This document shows positions 15,936-26,549 of a stretch of DNA of 64,000 nucleotides, in pieces; within the stretch, counting starts at the first letter, position 1, and every line of letters begins with the position of its first letter. The notes below the pieces were generated by a model, which saw nothing but the letters and a program-made list of their open reading frames with translations, ran no database searches and was not told the origin of the DNA. Both the position numbers and the translations under genes were made by a program. Source of the stretch: Rhodococcus sp. HNM0569 (GTDB lineage Bacteria > Actinomycetota > Actinomycetes > Mycobacteriales > Mycobacteriaceae); NCBI RefSeq assembly GCF_012726205.1, contig NZ_JAASAE010000006.1, forward strand, positions 227,916 to 291,915. The letters are read 5' to 3'.

Positions 15936-17207
15936 TCAGAGCGACGCCCGCCCGTGCGCGACGGGACACCCGCCGCCGTACGAGACCTCCATGCTCTTGA
16001 CGCCGTTGAGCCAGCCGGACCGCAACCGCACCGGATCGCCGAGCCGGGCGATGTCGGGTGCGTGCTCGGCGATCGCGTCGAAAATGATGCCGATCTCCAT
16101 GCGCGCGAGATTGGCACCGATGCAGTAGTGCGCGCCGGTGCCGCCGAAGCTCAAGTGCGGATTGGGATCCCGGGTGATGTCGAAGGTATCGGGATCGTCG
16201 AAGACGTCTTCGTCGAAGTTGGCGGAGCCGTACAGCAGCACGACACGGTCGCCCGCGCGGATGTGCTGCCCACCGAGTTCGGTGTCCTCGACGGCCGTGC
16301 GCTGCAGAGCCGTGAGCGGCGTGGCCCACCGGATGATCTCGTCGACGGCCGAACGTGGGCGGGTGCGGCGGAACAGCTCCCACTGCTCGGGATGTTCCAT
16401 GAACGCCAGGATGCCGTGCGTGGTCGCGTTGCGGGTGGTCTCGTTGCCCGCGACCGCGAGCATCACGACGAAGAACCCGAACTGTTCGGACGTGAGGGCA
16501 TCGCCGTCGATCTCGGCTTCGATGAGCCGCGTGATGATGTCGTCCTGTGGTTCCGCACGGCGCGATTCGGCGGCGTTCCACGCGTACGCGAGTACTTCCG
16601 CCGACGCCATGCGCGTCTCGGCCGCGAGTTCGGGATCGTCGTAGCCCGTCATGCGCCCGGTCCACTCGTAGAGCTTGCGCCGATCGGCCTCCGGAATGCC
16701 GATCAGTTCCGCGATCGCGTGCATCGGCAGCTCGCTCGCGACCTGCGTGACGAAGTCGCCCGAGCCCGCGGCGACGGCGTCGGCCACGATGCGGTGCGCG
16801 CGCTCGGTGAGCGTCGCGCGCAAGCCCTCGATGGCACGCGGGGTGAACAGTGGGGACACGAGCCGGCGCAACTGGGAATGCTCCGGTGCGTCCTTGTTGA
16901 TCAGGACGAACAGTGTCGCCTCGAACTCTTCGCGGCTGATGTCGTCCTCGAGGCGCGGGATCGCGCCGCGCGCGTGGTTGGAGAAGATGTCGCTGCGCCG
17001 CGACACCTCGCGCACGTCGTCGTGCCGCGAGACGACCCAGAAGCCGTCGTCGTCGAACCCGCCGACCCCCCGGGGCTGCGGGTTCCACCACACCGGCGAC
17101 GTGCGGCGCAGCTCGCGGTACTGCTCGAACGGCACGCCTCGCTCGATGACGGCGGGGTCGGTGAAGTCGAAGCCGGGTGGCAACACCGGTTCGATCGCAT
17201 TCGCCAT
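15936..17207 (-). CDS. cyp125: CYP125-like cytochrome P450 (steroid C26-monooxygenase)
   Basis: A 423-residue P450 that would hydroxylate and oxidise the terminal C26/C27 methyl of cholesterol or cholestenone to the acid, the first step of side-chain breakdown. Visible: the CYP125-type opening LPPGFDFTDPAVIERG and WWNPQPRGVGGFDDDGFW, the I-helix FFVVMLAVAGNETTRN, the ExxR motif in DEIIRWATPLTALQRTA, SANFDEDVFDDP, the heme loop FGGTGAHYCIGANLAR with ligand Cys362, and the tail RSGWLNGVKSMEVSYGG. This pattern tracks M. tuberculosis CYP125A1. The start ATG at 17207 has a perfect AGGAGG six bases upstream; an ATG at 17231 precedes the AGGAGG and is rejected. The ferredoxin gene lies directly upstream, a likely redox partner. 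Confidence 0.88.
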   Translation of the reverse strand: MANAIEPVLPPGFDFTDPAVIERGVPFEQYRELRRTSPVWWNPQPRGVGGFDDDGFWVVSRHDDVREVSRRSDIFSNHARGAIPRLEDDISREEFEATLFVLINKDAPEHSQLRRLVSPLFTPRAIEGLRATLTERAHRIVADAVAAGSGDFVTQVASELPMHAIAELIGIPEADRRKLYEWTGRMTGYDDPELAAETRMASAEVLAYAWNAAESRRAEPQDDIITRLIEAEIDGDALTSEQFGFFVVMLAVAGNETTRNATTHGILAFMEHPEQWELFRRTRPRSAVDEIIRWATPLTALQRTAVEDTELGGQHIRAGDRVVLLYGSANFDEDVFDDPDTFDITRDPNPHLSFGGTGAHYCIGANLARMEIGIIFDAIAEHAPDIARLGDPVRLRSGWLNGVKSMEVSYGGGCPVAHGRASL

Positions 17208-17267
17208 GTCGTTCCTCCTCGGTCGAGACAAGATCGGTGGTGGTGGACCTGCCGCATCGGTTGCGCC

Positions 17268-18406
<1,139 letters not shown>

Positions 18407-18407
18407 G

Positions 18408-19625
18408 TCATTTCCTCCTGATCTCGACCGGCAGTTCGGCGAACCCCCGGACGTTGCTCGAATGGACCCGCACGGCGTTCTCCTCGTCGACCTCGATCGA
18501 CCCGGCGCGCGCGAGCAGCTCGCGCAAGGCGACATCGGCTTCGAGCCGCGCCAGATGGGCACCGAGGCAGAAATGGCTGCCCGCACCGAAACTCGCAAGC
18601 GACCGACCCATGTCGCGATGGATGTCGAAGGTGTCCGGCGAGTCGAACACGCGGGGGTCGCGGTTGGCGGAACCGAGCAACAACAGCACGATGTCTCCCT
18701 CCGGAATCGTGCCGTCGTGCAACTCGATGTCGGTGGTCGCGGTGCGTGCGACGAGCTGGCTCGACGTGTCGTAGCGCAGCGTCTCCTCGGCCCACGCGGG
18801 CACGAGATCGTGGTCCGCGGCGACCTGCCGCATCTGATCGGGGAAACGCCAGCCCCAGTACACCGCGTTGGCGAGAAGCTTGGTGGTGGTCTCGTTACCG
18901 GCGATGACCATCAGGAACAGGAACGCGACGATCTCCTCCTCCGCGAGCGCGTCGCCGTCGATCTCGGCGTCGAGCAGCGCGCTCGTGAGATCGTCGGTGC
19001 GCTGCCTGCGCCGCTGCGCGATCATGTCGGTGTAGTAGACGATGAGTTCCATCGACGCCTCGGCGGCCGATTGCGGCACGTCGAGCAGGTTCTCCTCGCG
19101 ATGCATCACGGCGTCGGCGAGACCGCGGATGCGATCGCGGTCCTCCTCGGGCACGCCCATGAGCTCGGAGATGACGTCCATCGGCAGCTTGCCCGCGAAC
19201 TCGGCGACGAAGTCGAAGCGGCCGTGTTCGAGCGCCGCATCGAGGTGCGCGACCGCGAGCTCGCGGATGCGGCCCTCCATCTCCTTGATCCGGCGGGGCG
19301 TGAACCCGCGCGACACCAGATTGCGCACACGCAGGTGCCGAGGATCGTCCATCGCGAGGAACGACATGACACGGTAGGCGTGCGGACCGCGCGCGGCCGG
19401 GTCGAGAGACACACCGTTCGCGTTCGACAGGCGCTTCGCGTCCCGCACCGCGGCGAACACGTCCGCGTGCCGCGACAACGCCCAGAACCCGAGATCGGTG
19501 TTGTGGTAGAGCGGATGCTCGTCGCGCAGCGTGCGGTAGATGGGATAGGGGTCCTCGTGGAACGCGTAGTCGTACGGATCGAAGAGGAAGCTTCGACCCT
19601 CGGTGCGTTCGGCGACGTGCGACAT
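18408..19625 (-). CDS. cyp123: Cytochrome P450, CYP123-like
   Basis: 405 residues. Visible: FDPYDYAFHEDPYPIYRTLRD at the start (FHEDPYP block), LSNANGVSLDPAAR, SFLAMDDPRHLRVRNLVSRG, I-helix MVIAGNETTTKLLANAV, ExxR in WAEETLRYDTSSQLVAR, SANRDPRVFDSPD, heme loop FGAGSHFCLGAHLARLE with ligand Cys353, and VHSSNVRGFAELPV. The order and wording correspond to M. tuberculosis CYP123 (Rv0766c) as remembered. The function of CYP123 is not established; no substrate is claimed. It begins at ATG 19625, two bases after the TetR stop, with GAGGTG five bases upstream, so it is co-transcribed with the regulator. A ferredoxin for electron transfer is encoded two genes downstream. Confidence 0.82.
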   Translation of the reverse strand: MSHVAERTEGRSFLFDPYDYAFHEDPYPIYRTLRDEHPLYHNTDLGFWALSRHADVFAAVRDAKRLSNANGVSLDPAARGPHAYRVMSFLAMDDPRHLRVRNLVSRGFTPRRIKEMEGRIRELAVAHLDAALEHGRFDFVAEFAGKLPMDVISELMGVPEEDRDRIRGLADAVMHREENLLDVPQSAAEASMELIVYYTDMIAQRRRQRTDDLTSALLDAEIDGDALAEEEIVAFLFLMVIAGNETTTKLLANAVYWGWRFPDQMRQVAADHDLVPAWAEETLRYDTSSQLVARTATTDIELHDGTIPEGDIVLLLLGSANRDPRVFDSPDTFDIHRDMGRSLASFGAGSHFCLGAHLARLEADVALRELLARAGSIEVDEENAVRVHSSNVRGFAELPVEIRRK

Positions 19626-19627
19626 GT

Positions 19628-20200
19628 TCACCTCAGAACCAGTGCGGCCGACGCTTCGAGCCTGTCGGCGATGTGTTCGTACGAGCTGAGCCCCAGGCCG
19701 GCCTGCACGAGAGCGCCCGCGTAGACGAGCTCGAGGGTCGCGACGACGCCGGGATCGGCGCCGGGGCCGAGCGCGTCGCGCAACCGCTGATTGATCAGCA
19801 TGCCGATCTTGAGGCGGAGCCCCTGGACGTCGGGATCCGTACTGAGCAGCGCCGACGTGCACGCCGCGGCGAGCTCGGGTTCGTCCGACACGAGCAGAGC
19901 GAGCGAGCGCAGCACCGCCGACACCCGCTCGCGGGGCGACGCGTCGGCGCGCGAGTCGACGACACTCGCTTCGAGTTTGCGCCAGAAGACCTCGGCGACC
20001 AGGTGTTCCTTGGACGAGAAGTACGTGTACGCGGTGGCGGGCGCGACGGAGGCACGGGCCGCGACATTGCGCACGGTGAGACCTTCGTGCCCCGCGACGC
20101 GCAACTCGGCGACGGCCGCCGACGTCAGTCGCGTCAGCGTCTCGACATTGCGTCTCGCCGACCTGCGCTTACGGGGTTCTTCCGACGTTTTGCTGGACAC
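19628..20200 (-). CDS. TetR-family regulator of the CYP123 locus (Rv0767c-like)
   Basis: 190 residues. The N-terminal HTH reads LTRLTSAAVAELRVAGHEGLT, then VRNVAARASVAPATAYTYFSSKEHLVAEVFW, the classic TetR recognition helix with Tyr-Thr-Tyr-Phe. The C-terminal domain (about 75-190) would bind the inducer. The start is GTG at 20200 (VSSKTSEEPRKRRS). This GTG lies inside a palindrome (20195-20206) whose near copy covers the start codon of the divergent aldehyde dehydrogenase gene, so autoregulation plus control of both arms is likely. First gene of the run TetR-CYP123-SDR-ferredoxin-CYP125. Ligand unknown; a steroid or fatty-acid-CoA is the natural guess. Confidence 0.85.
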   Translation of the reverse strand: MSSKTSEEPRKRRSARRNVETLTRLTSAAVAELRVAGHEGLTVRNVAARASVAPATAYTYFSSKEHLVAEVFWRKLEASVVDSRADASPRERVSAVLRSLALLVSDEPELAAACTSALLSTDPDVQGLRLKIGMLINQRLRDALGPGADPGVVATLELVYAGALVQAGLGLSSYEHIADRLEASAALVLR

Positions 20201-20206
20201 GTGTCT
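20195..20206. promoter_or_regulatory. Palindromic operator over the TetR start codon
   Basis: GGACACGTGTCT contains the perfect palindrome GACACGTGTC. It overlaps the TetR GTG start (complement of 20198-20200) and also forms part of a longer inverted repeat, ACGTGT-ct-ACACGT type, at 20199-20212. The same core recurs at 20377-20388. Confidence 0.6.
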
Positions 20207-20382
20207 ACACGTTACGCACGACATCGAGAAGTGGCAAGCATTCGTTGCACATCCGTACCTGAAGTGTCTGACTTGCACGGCGTGACAGTGCTTTTCGGCA
20301 CCCACCGGCGACGCTCGGCTCCGTTCGCGAGCTTCGGCGGAACCCTTGCGGGTCGATGTGAGGTGGAATACAGTCCGGACAC

Positions 20383-21873
<1,491 letters not shown>

Positions 21874-21920
21874 GCATCCACCCAGTATCCCGATACCGAG
21901 AACGAGAGAAGGCACTCCCC

Positions 21921-22694
21921 ATGACCAACACGAGTCCGCACGTCGCGCGCTTCGACGGCAAGGTCGCCGTCGTCACCGGCGGTGCGCAGGGTATCGGCGA
22001 GGGCTACGCGCGCGCCCTCGCCGCGGAAGGCGCGTCGGTGGCCGTGGCCGATCTCAACCGCGAAGCGGGATCGTCCGTGGTCAAACAGATCCGCCAGGAC
22101 GGCGGCAAGGCGACATTCGTCGAGGTGGATGTCGCGCAGCCGGAGTCGGCGGAGGCGATGGCGCAGGCCGTCGTCGACGAGTTCGGCGGCATCGACCTGC
22201 TCGTCAACAACGCCGCGATCTACGGCACCATGAAACTCGACCTGCTGCTCACCGTGCCCTGGGACTACTACAAGCGCTTCATGAGCGTCAATCTCGACGG
22301 CGCGCTCGCGGTCACGCGCGCGGTGTGGCCGCACATGCAGGCCCGCGGCGGCGGCGCGATCGTCAACCAGTCGTCCACCGCGGCGTGGCTGTACTCCGGC
22401 TTCTACGGGCTCGCCAAGACCGGTGTCAACGGACTCACCCAGCAGCTCGCAACGGAACTGGGCGGCAACGGCATCCGCATCAATGCGATCGCACCCGGTC
22501 CGATCGACACCGAGGCCACCCGCACCGTCACGCCCGGCAACATCGTCAAGGACATGGTGTCGAAGATCCCGCTCAAGCGGATGGGCACGCCCGAGGATCT
22601 GGTGGGCATGTGCCTGTTTCTGCTCTCGGACGAGGCGTCCTGGATCACCGGCCAGATCTTCAATGTCGACGGCGGACAGGTCGTGCGGTCGTGA
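21921..22694 (+). CDS. Short-chain dehydrogenase/reductase (Rv0769-like)
   Basis: 257 residues, classical SDR: VTGGAQGIGEGYARAL (about 17-32), ADLNREAG, NNAAIYGTM (about 94), active-site Ser in NQSSTAAW, Tyr-x-x-x-Lys in FYGLAKTGVNGL (about 157-161), then IRINAIAPGPIDTEATR and the GQIFNVDGG end. NAD-linked oxidation or reduction of a hydroxyl/keto group. The ATG at 21921 has AGAAGG eight bases upstream; a longer in-frame reading through the ALDH region is a shadow. Its stop overlaps the GTG of the next gene, so translation is coupled. Same position as Rv0769. Confidence 0.87.
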   Translation: MTNTSPHVARFDGKVAVVTGGAQGIGEGYARALAAEGASVAVADLNREAGSSVVKQIRQDGGKATFVEVDVAQPESAEAMAQAVVDEFGGIDLLVNNAAIYGTMKLDLLLTVPWDYYKRFMSVNLDGALAVTRAVWPHMQARGGGAIVNQSSTAAWLYSGFYGLAKTGVNGLTQQLATELGGNGIRINAIAPGPIDTEATRTVTPGNIVKDMVSKIPLKRMGTPEDLVGMCLFLLSDEASWITGQIFNVDGGQVVRS

Positions 22695-23587
22695 GCGCTC
22701 CGGTCGGTTTCGTCGGACTCGGGCAGATGGGCGGGTCGATGGCCCGCAAGCTGGCCGACTGGCCGGGCGGGCTCGTGGTGTCCGATGTCCGCAGCGACGC
22801 CACCGAATGGTTCCGCGAGCACGGCGCCACCATCGCGGCCTCTCCTGCGGAGGTCGCCGCGGCTGCCGGCCACGTCTCGATCGCGGTGCTCGACGACAAA
22901 CAGGTCGCCGAGGTCGTCGCGGGTCCGGAGGGTGTGCTGTCCACCGCGGCGCCCGGCACGGTCGTCGCCATCCACTCGACGATCGACGCCGCCACCGCAG
23001 AGTCCCTCGCGCGGGCCGCCGAGAAGGTCGGCGTGCACGTCGTCGACGCACCGGTGTCGGGCGGCGCGATGGGTGCGCGGGGGGGCACGCTCGCGGTCAT
23101 GGTCGGCGGGTCGGACGAGGCGTTCGAGGCAGTGCGCGAGCCGTTCTCGCGTTTCTCCGACAAGGTGGTGCACGCGGGCCCGGTCGGGTCGGGCACGCGC
23201 ATGAAACTCGCACGCAATCTGCTGCACTTCGTGTCGTTCACCGCGGCCACCGAGGCGCAGCGACTCGCGGAAGCGGCGGGCCTCGACCTCGAAGCACTCG
23301 GCGACGTCGTGCGGCACTCCGACGCCGTCACGGGAGGCCCGGGCTCGATCATGTTGCGGCCCACCGCAGCGCGCATCGAAGACGGCGACCCGTGGCTGCC
23401 CATCCTGTCGCACGTCCGTGATCTCGGCGAGAAGGACCTGTCGCTCGCACTCGCGGTGGCCGACGGGTACGGCGTCGATCTCCCGCTCGCTCGGCGCGCA
23501 CTCGCCGAACTCGGCGACGGCCTCGGCGTCGGTGCCGGGCCGCTGGCCGACCCCGCCCCCCCCTCCTCGAGGAGCAACGATGACTGA
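22691..23587 (+). CDS. 3-hydroxyisobutyrate dehydrogenase-like NAD(P)-dependent oxidoreductase (Rv0770-like)
   Basis: 298 residues. The N-terminal Rossmann motif GFVGLGQMGGSMARKL (about 6-21) is that of beta-hydroxyacid dehydrogenases. DAPVSGGAMGARGGTLAVMVGG (about 119-140) is the substrate-binding signature, split here as DAPVSGGAMGA and GTLAVMVGG. The catalytic Lys lies in GSGTRMKLARNLL (about 175). The helical C-terminal domain follows. It would oxidise a beta-hydroxy acid or reduce the semialdehyde. The GTG start at 22691 overlaps the SDR stop (GTGA), and the stop overlaps the next ATG by eight bases. The tail after about 285 is Pro/Ser-rich and weakly conserved. Confidence 0.85.
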   Translation: MSAPVGFVGLGQMGGSMARKLADWPGGLVVSDVRSDATEWFREHGATIAASPAEVAAAAGHVSIAVLDDKQVAEVVAGPEGVLSTAAPGTVVAIHSTIDAATAESLARAAEKVGVHVVDAPVSGGAMGARGGTLAVMVGGSDEAFEAVREPFSRFSDKVVHAGPVGSGTRMKLARNLLHFVSFTAATEAQRLAEAAGLDLEALGDVVRHSDAVTGGPGSIMLRPTAARIEDGDPWLPILSHVRDLGEKDLSLALAVADGYGVDLPLARRALAELGDGLGVGAGPLADPAPPSSRSNDD

Positions 23588-23972
23588 GACACCCGAAACC
23601 ACCCCCGACGCGACCGAGACGCGCAAGCGCGGGCTCGAGACGATGTCGAAGGTGTACGGCTGGGAAGTCCAGGACGGGCCAGGAGCGTTCTTCGCGACCA
23701 CGGTCGATCATCTGTTCGCCGACATCTGGAATCGGCCGGACCTCACGATCCGCGACCGTCGGCTCCTGCTGCTCGGTGCGCTGTCGGCGCAGGGCATGGA
23801 CGATGTCGTCGAGATCCAGGCGACGGCGGCCCTCGGCAACGGCGAGCTCTCCCCCGACGAGTTGCGCGAGATCGGGCTGTTCCTCACGCATTACGTGGGC
23901 TGGGCGATGGGTTCGAAGATCAGCATGCTGCTCGAACGGCTTGCGGGCAGACACGAGCGTGACGCGTCCTGA
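23580..23972 (+). CDS. Carboxymuconolactone decarboxylase family protein (Rv0771-like)
   Basis: 130 residues, all-helical CMD/AhpD-type fold. Visible: RKRGLETMSKVYGWEVQDGPG at the start (split: RKRGLETM, FFATTVDHLFADIWNRPDL), then RDRRLLLLGALSAQGMDDVVEIQATAALGNGEL and the EIGLFLTHYVGWAMGSK helix. The CxxC of AhpD peroxidases is missing, so it is not a peroxidase; it resembles gamma-carboxymuconolactone decarboxylase. In the mycobacterial CYP51-CYP123 locus the same family closes the operon. The ATG at 23580 has GAGGAG six bases upstream and lies within the end of the preceding gene. Its reaction here is unknown. Confidence 0.83.
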   Translation: MTETPETTPDATETRKRGLETMSKVYGWEVQDGPGAFFATTVDHLFADIWNRPDLTIRDRRLLLLGALSAQGMDDVVEIQATAALGNGELSPDELREIGLFLTHYVGWAMGSKISMLLERLAGRHERDAS

Positions 23973-24020
23973 CCCGGCCGGTAGGGTTCAGGAATCACGC
24001 ACACCGAGGAGAGGCCGCCC

Positions 24021-24671
24021 GTGTCCGACCTTCGATCGACCACCACTCCCGCACTGCCGCAGCGGCTGCGCGCCGTTGCGGAAGGCGCGACGGGCTTCAT
24101 GCCTGCGCGTGAGGGCGAGGCCCTGTTCGACGCCGCGGTACTCCTGCCCGAGGGCTCGGTGATCGTCGAGATCGGCACGTACTGCGGCAAGTCCGCCGTG
24201 TATCTCGGTGCGGCAGCTGCCGTCACGGGCGGCCGCGTCGTCACGATCGACCACCACCGCGGCTCCGAGGAGCATCAGGTGGGGTGGGAGTACCACGACG
24301 AGTCGCTCGTCGATCCGCACACCGGCCTCATCGACACGGTGTCGCGTTTCCGCCGCACCATCGCCGATGCCGAACTCGAGGACGTCGTCGTCGGCATCGT
24401 CGGGCGCTCGTCGTCGGTGGCGCAGGTGTGGAACACCCCGATCGACATGCTGTTCGTCGACGGCGGCCACACCGAGGCCGCCGCGGCAGGCGATTACGAC
24501 TCGTGGGCGCCGCACGTGCGTGCCGGCGGGATCCTCGCGATCCACGACGTCTTCCCGAATCCCGAGGACGGCGGCCAGGCACCGTTCCACATCTACGAGC
24601 GCGCGCTGGCCGACGGCTTCGTGGACGTCCGCACGGTCGATTCGCTTCGCCTCCTGCGTAAGCCGGCCTGA
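24021..24671 (+). CDS. Class I SAM-dependent methyltransferase (Methyltransf_24 type)
   Basis: 216 residues. The SAM site is visible as VIVEIGTYCGKSAVYLG (about 48-64), the acidic end of strand 2 as VVTIDHHRGSEEHQVG, and strand 4 as IDMLFVDGGHTEAAAAGDYDSW, followed by GGILAIHDVFPNP. This DGGH-x-x-D(Y) / HDV pattern is typical of O-methyltransferase-like class I enzymes of the Methyltransf_24 family. GTG start at 24021, with GAGGAGAGG upstream. It is transcribed towards the six-hairpin gene on the other strand and probably belongs with the glycosyltransferase-methyltransferase group there. Substrate unknown. Confidence 0.8.
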   Translation: MSDLRSTTTPALPQRLRAVAEGATGFMPAREGEALFDAAVLLPEGSVIVEIGTYCGKSAVYLGAAAAVTGGRVVTIDHHRGSEEHQVGWEYHDESLVDPHTGLIDTVSRFRRTIADAELEDVVVGIVGRSSSVAQVWNTPIDMLFVDGGHTEAAAAGDYDSWAPHVRAGGILAIHDVFPNPEDGGQAPFHIYERALADGFVDVRTVDSLRLLRKPA

Positions 24672-24678
24672 GCGTCGC

Positions 24679-25803
24679 TCACCGCACCCGGTCGGTCACG
24701 CTGCGATCACCGAGCAGGGTGGCGCGCAGGACATCCGCACGGAAGACCTCGGCGCCGGCCGTGGTGGCACTGAGCGCGTCGGCCGCCAGCACCATTGCAC
24801 CCGCGGTCCACGTGGAACATTCCACCGGCCAACGCTTTCCGTCGTCGTACACCAGGCCCGTCCAGTACGACCCGTCGCGCTCGCGCAGATGCTGCATGTT
24901 CGCGAACTGTTCGCGCGCTCGTTCGGGCATACCTGCCGCGACGAGTGCCATGACGAGTTCGCAGGTTTCGGCGCCGGTGACCCACGGGCGGTGGTCGACG
25001 CACCTGGCTCCCAGGCCCGGCACGACGAAACGATCCCACGACGCGGCGAGGTGCGCGCGTGCAGCAGCCCCGGTGAGCGCTCCGCCGAGGACCGGGTAGT
25101 ACCAGTCCATCGAGTACTCGGACTTGTCGGCGAACGCATCGGGGTGCTGCTCGACGGCGTGCGCGACGCGCACTGCCGCGAGTTCCCACCCGGGTTGCGG
25201 CTGTGTCAGGTGGTCGGCGATCGCGATGCCGCAGCACAGCGCGTGGTGGATGCTCGCGTTTCCGGTGAGCAGGGCGTCCACGCCGTCGAGATCGTCGGCG
25301 TCGGTCCACACGAATTCGCCCCGGGCGCGCTGGAACCGGAGCACGAAGTCGAGCGCACGGCGCACCGTCGGCCACAGGTCGGCGAGGAAGTCGGCATCGC
25401 GGGTGACGGCGAAGTGATGCCACACGCCGACCGCGATGTACGCGCAGAAGTTGACGTCGAGGCTGTCGTCGGTGACGACTCCCTGTTCGTAGCGGGACGG
25501 CCACGATCCGTCCGGGCGCTGCGTGCGCTGCGACCACCGGTAGGCGGCGTCGGCTTCGTCGACGAGGCCGCAGACCGTGAGGGCCATCGCCGATTCGACG
25601 TGATCCCACGGGTCCACGTGTCCCCCGGGAAACCACGGGATCGCGCCGGAAGCCTCCTGCGCCCTGGCGATCGACAGGCCGGTCTGCAGGCATTGCTCGG
25701 CGGTCAGCACGCCCTCCACGGCGGGTACCGAGCCGGCAGGTCGTGACCCTGCCGGGAGGTCACCGCTTCCGTGCGTGAGACGTACCTGCGCGTCGCTCGT
25801 CAC
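24679..25803 (-). CDS. Six-hairpin (alpha/alpha barrel) protein annotated in relatives as prenyltransferase-like
   Basis: 374 residues made of repeated helical hairpins with aromatic/Trp and Gly turns: GAIPWFPGGHVDPWDHVESAM, RPDGSWPSRYEQG, NFCAYIAVGVWHHF, YSMDWYYPVLGG, HRPWVTGAETCELVMAL, RDGSYWTGLVYDDGKRWPVE. This is the barrel shared by squalene/prenyl cyclases and glycoside hydrolases of six-hairpin type. Related actinobacterial proteins are usually labelled prenyltransferase, but no isoprenoid diphosphate motif (DDxxD or QW set) is evident; a sugar-processing role is equally possible given the GT4 neighbour. GTG start at 25803 overlaps the methyltransferase stop. Last gene of the run LLM-GT4-methyltransferase-this. 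Confidence 0.6.
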   Translation of the reverse strand: MTSDAQVRLTHGSGDLPAGSRPAGSVPAVEGVLTAEQCLQTGLSIARAQEASGAIPWFPGGHVDPWDHVESAMALTVCGLVDEADAAYRWSQRTQRPDGSWPSRYEQGVVTDDSLDVNFCAYIAVGVWHHFAVTRDADFLADLWPTVRRALDFVLRFQRARGEFVWTDADDLDGVDALLTGNASIHHALCCGIAIADHLTQPQPGWELAAVRVAHAVEQHPDAFADKSEYSMDWYYPVLGGALTGAAARAHLAASWDRFVVPGLGARCVDHRPWVTGAETCELVMALVAAGMPERAREQFANMQHLRERDGSYWTGLVYDDGKRWPVECSTWTAGAMVLAADALSATTAGAEVFRADVLRATLLGDRSVTDRVR

Positions 25804-26549
25804 GAGCGCTCCGGCGCAGCCGAATCCGGGCCTGCGGAGAGCGGTTTCGTGAAGTAGAGGACGACACTCTTGCCGATCAGGGGGTCGAGTACCTTCTCGG
25901 CGGTGCGGGTGAGCGCAGGTGCGGACATCATGTCCCACACGAGCATCGAGTGATACGCCCGCACGGCGGGGTGGGTGTCGCGTTCGACGCCGACCGCGCA
26001 CTTGAGCCACCAGTACGGCGCGTGCAGCGCGTGTGCGTGGTGGCGGTGGGTCTCGACGAGCCCCGCCGCGACGAGTTTGCGCGCCAGTTCCGAGGCACGG
26101 AAGATGCGCACGTGCCCGCCCTCGTTCGCGTGGTACTCGTCCGACAGCGCCCAGCACACGCGCTCGGGGAGCCACCGTGGCACGCTGACCGCGACGGTGC
26201 CACCCGGTCGGACGACGCGCACGAGTTCGGCGATGGCGGTGTCGTCGTCGGGAATGTGTTCGAGGATCTCGCACGCGAGTACGCCGTCGAAATGTCCGTC
26301 CGGATAGGGCAGCGCGAGCGCATCGCCCACGACGGTCTCGGCCGTGGCCGACTCGGGCACCTCGCCCGCCTCGGCCATCGCGTCGAACATGTCGCGCACA
26401 CCCTTGAGCTCGACCTCGTCGGCGTCGAACGCGATGACATCGATGCCGCGGCGGTACAGCTCGAACGAGTGCCTGCCCGCGCCCGCTCCGACGTCGACGA
26501 CCTTGTCGCCCGGCCGGAAGCCGAGGCGGTCGAAATCCACTGTCAGCAT
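25800..26549 (-). CDS. Class I SAM-dependent methyltransferase (UbiE/Methyltransf_11 type)
   Basis: 249 residues. Motif I DKVVDVGAGAGRHSFELYRRG (about 15-35; read as VVDVGAGAGRHSFEL), acidic strand-2 end VIAFDADEVEL, motif II GDALALPYPDGHFDGVLACEILEHIPDD, and RVVRPGGTVAVSVPRW. These are the classical small-molecule methyltransferase motifs. A C-terminal region (about 150-249) with HHAHALHAPYWWLKC is unlike UbiE and may bind a lipid or glycan acceptor. ATG at 26549 shares one base with the glycosyltransferase stop (TGATG); a GGAA/GGA element is just upstream. Probably modifies the product of the GT4 enzyme, but this is inference. Confidence 0.8.
   Translation of the reverse strand: MLTVDFDRLGFRPGDKVVDVGAGAGRHSFELYRRGIDVIAFDADEVELKGVRDMFDAMAEAGEVPESATAETVVGDALALPYPDGHFDGVLACEILEHIPDDDTAIAELVRVVRPGGTVAVSVPRWLPERVCWALSDEYHANEGGHVRIFRASELARKLVAAGLVETHRHHAHALHAPYWWLKCAVGVERDTHPAVRAYHSMLVWDMMSAPALTRTAEKVLDPLIGKSVVLYFTKPLSAGPDSAAPERS

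Noticed and set aside
17208..17231. Alternative CYP125 start at ATG 17231
   Set aside because: The AGGAGG ribosome site lies between this ATG and the ATG at 17207, so only the latter can use it.
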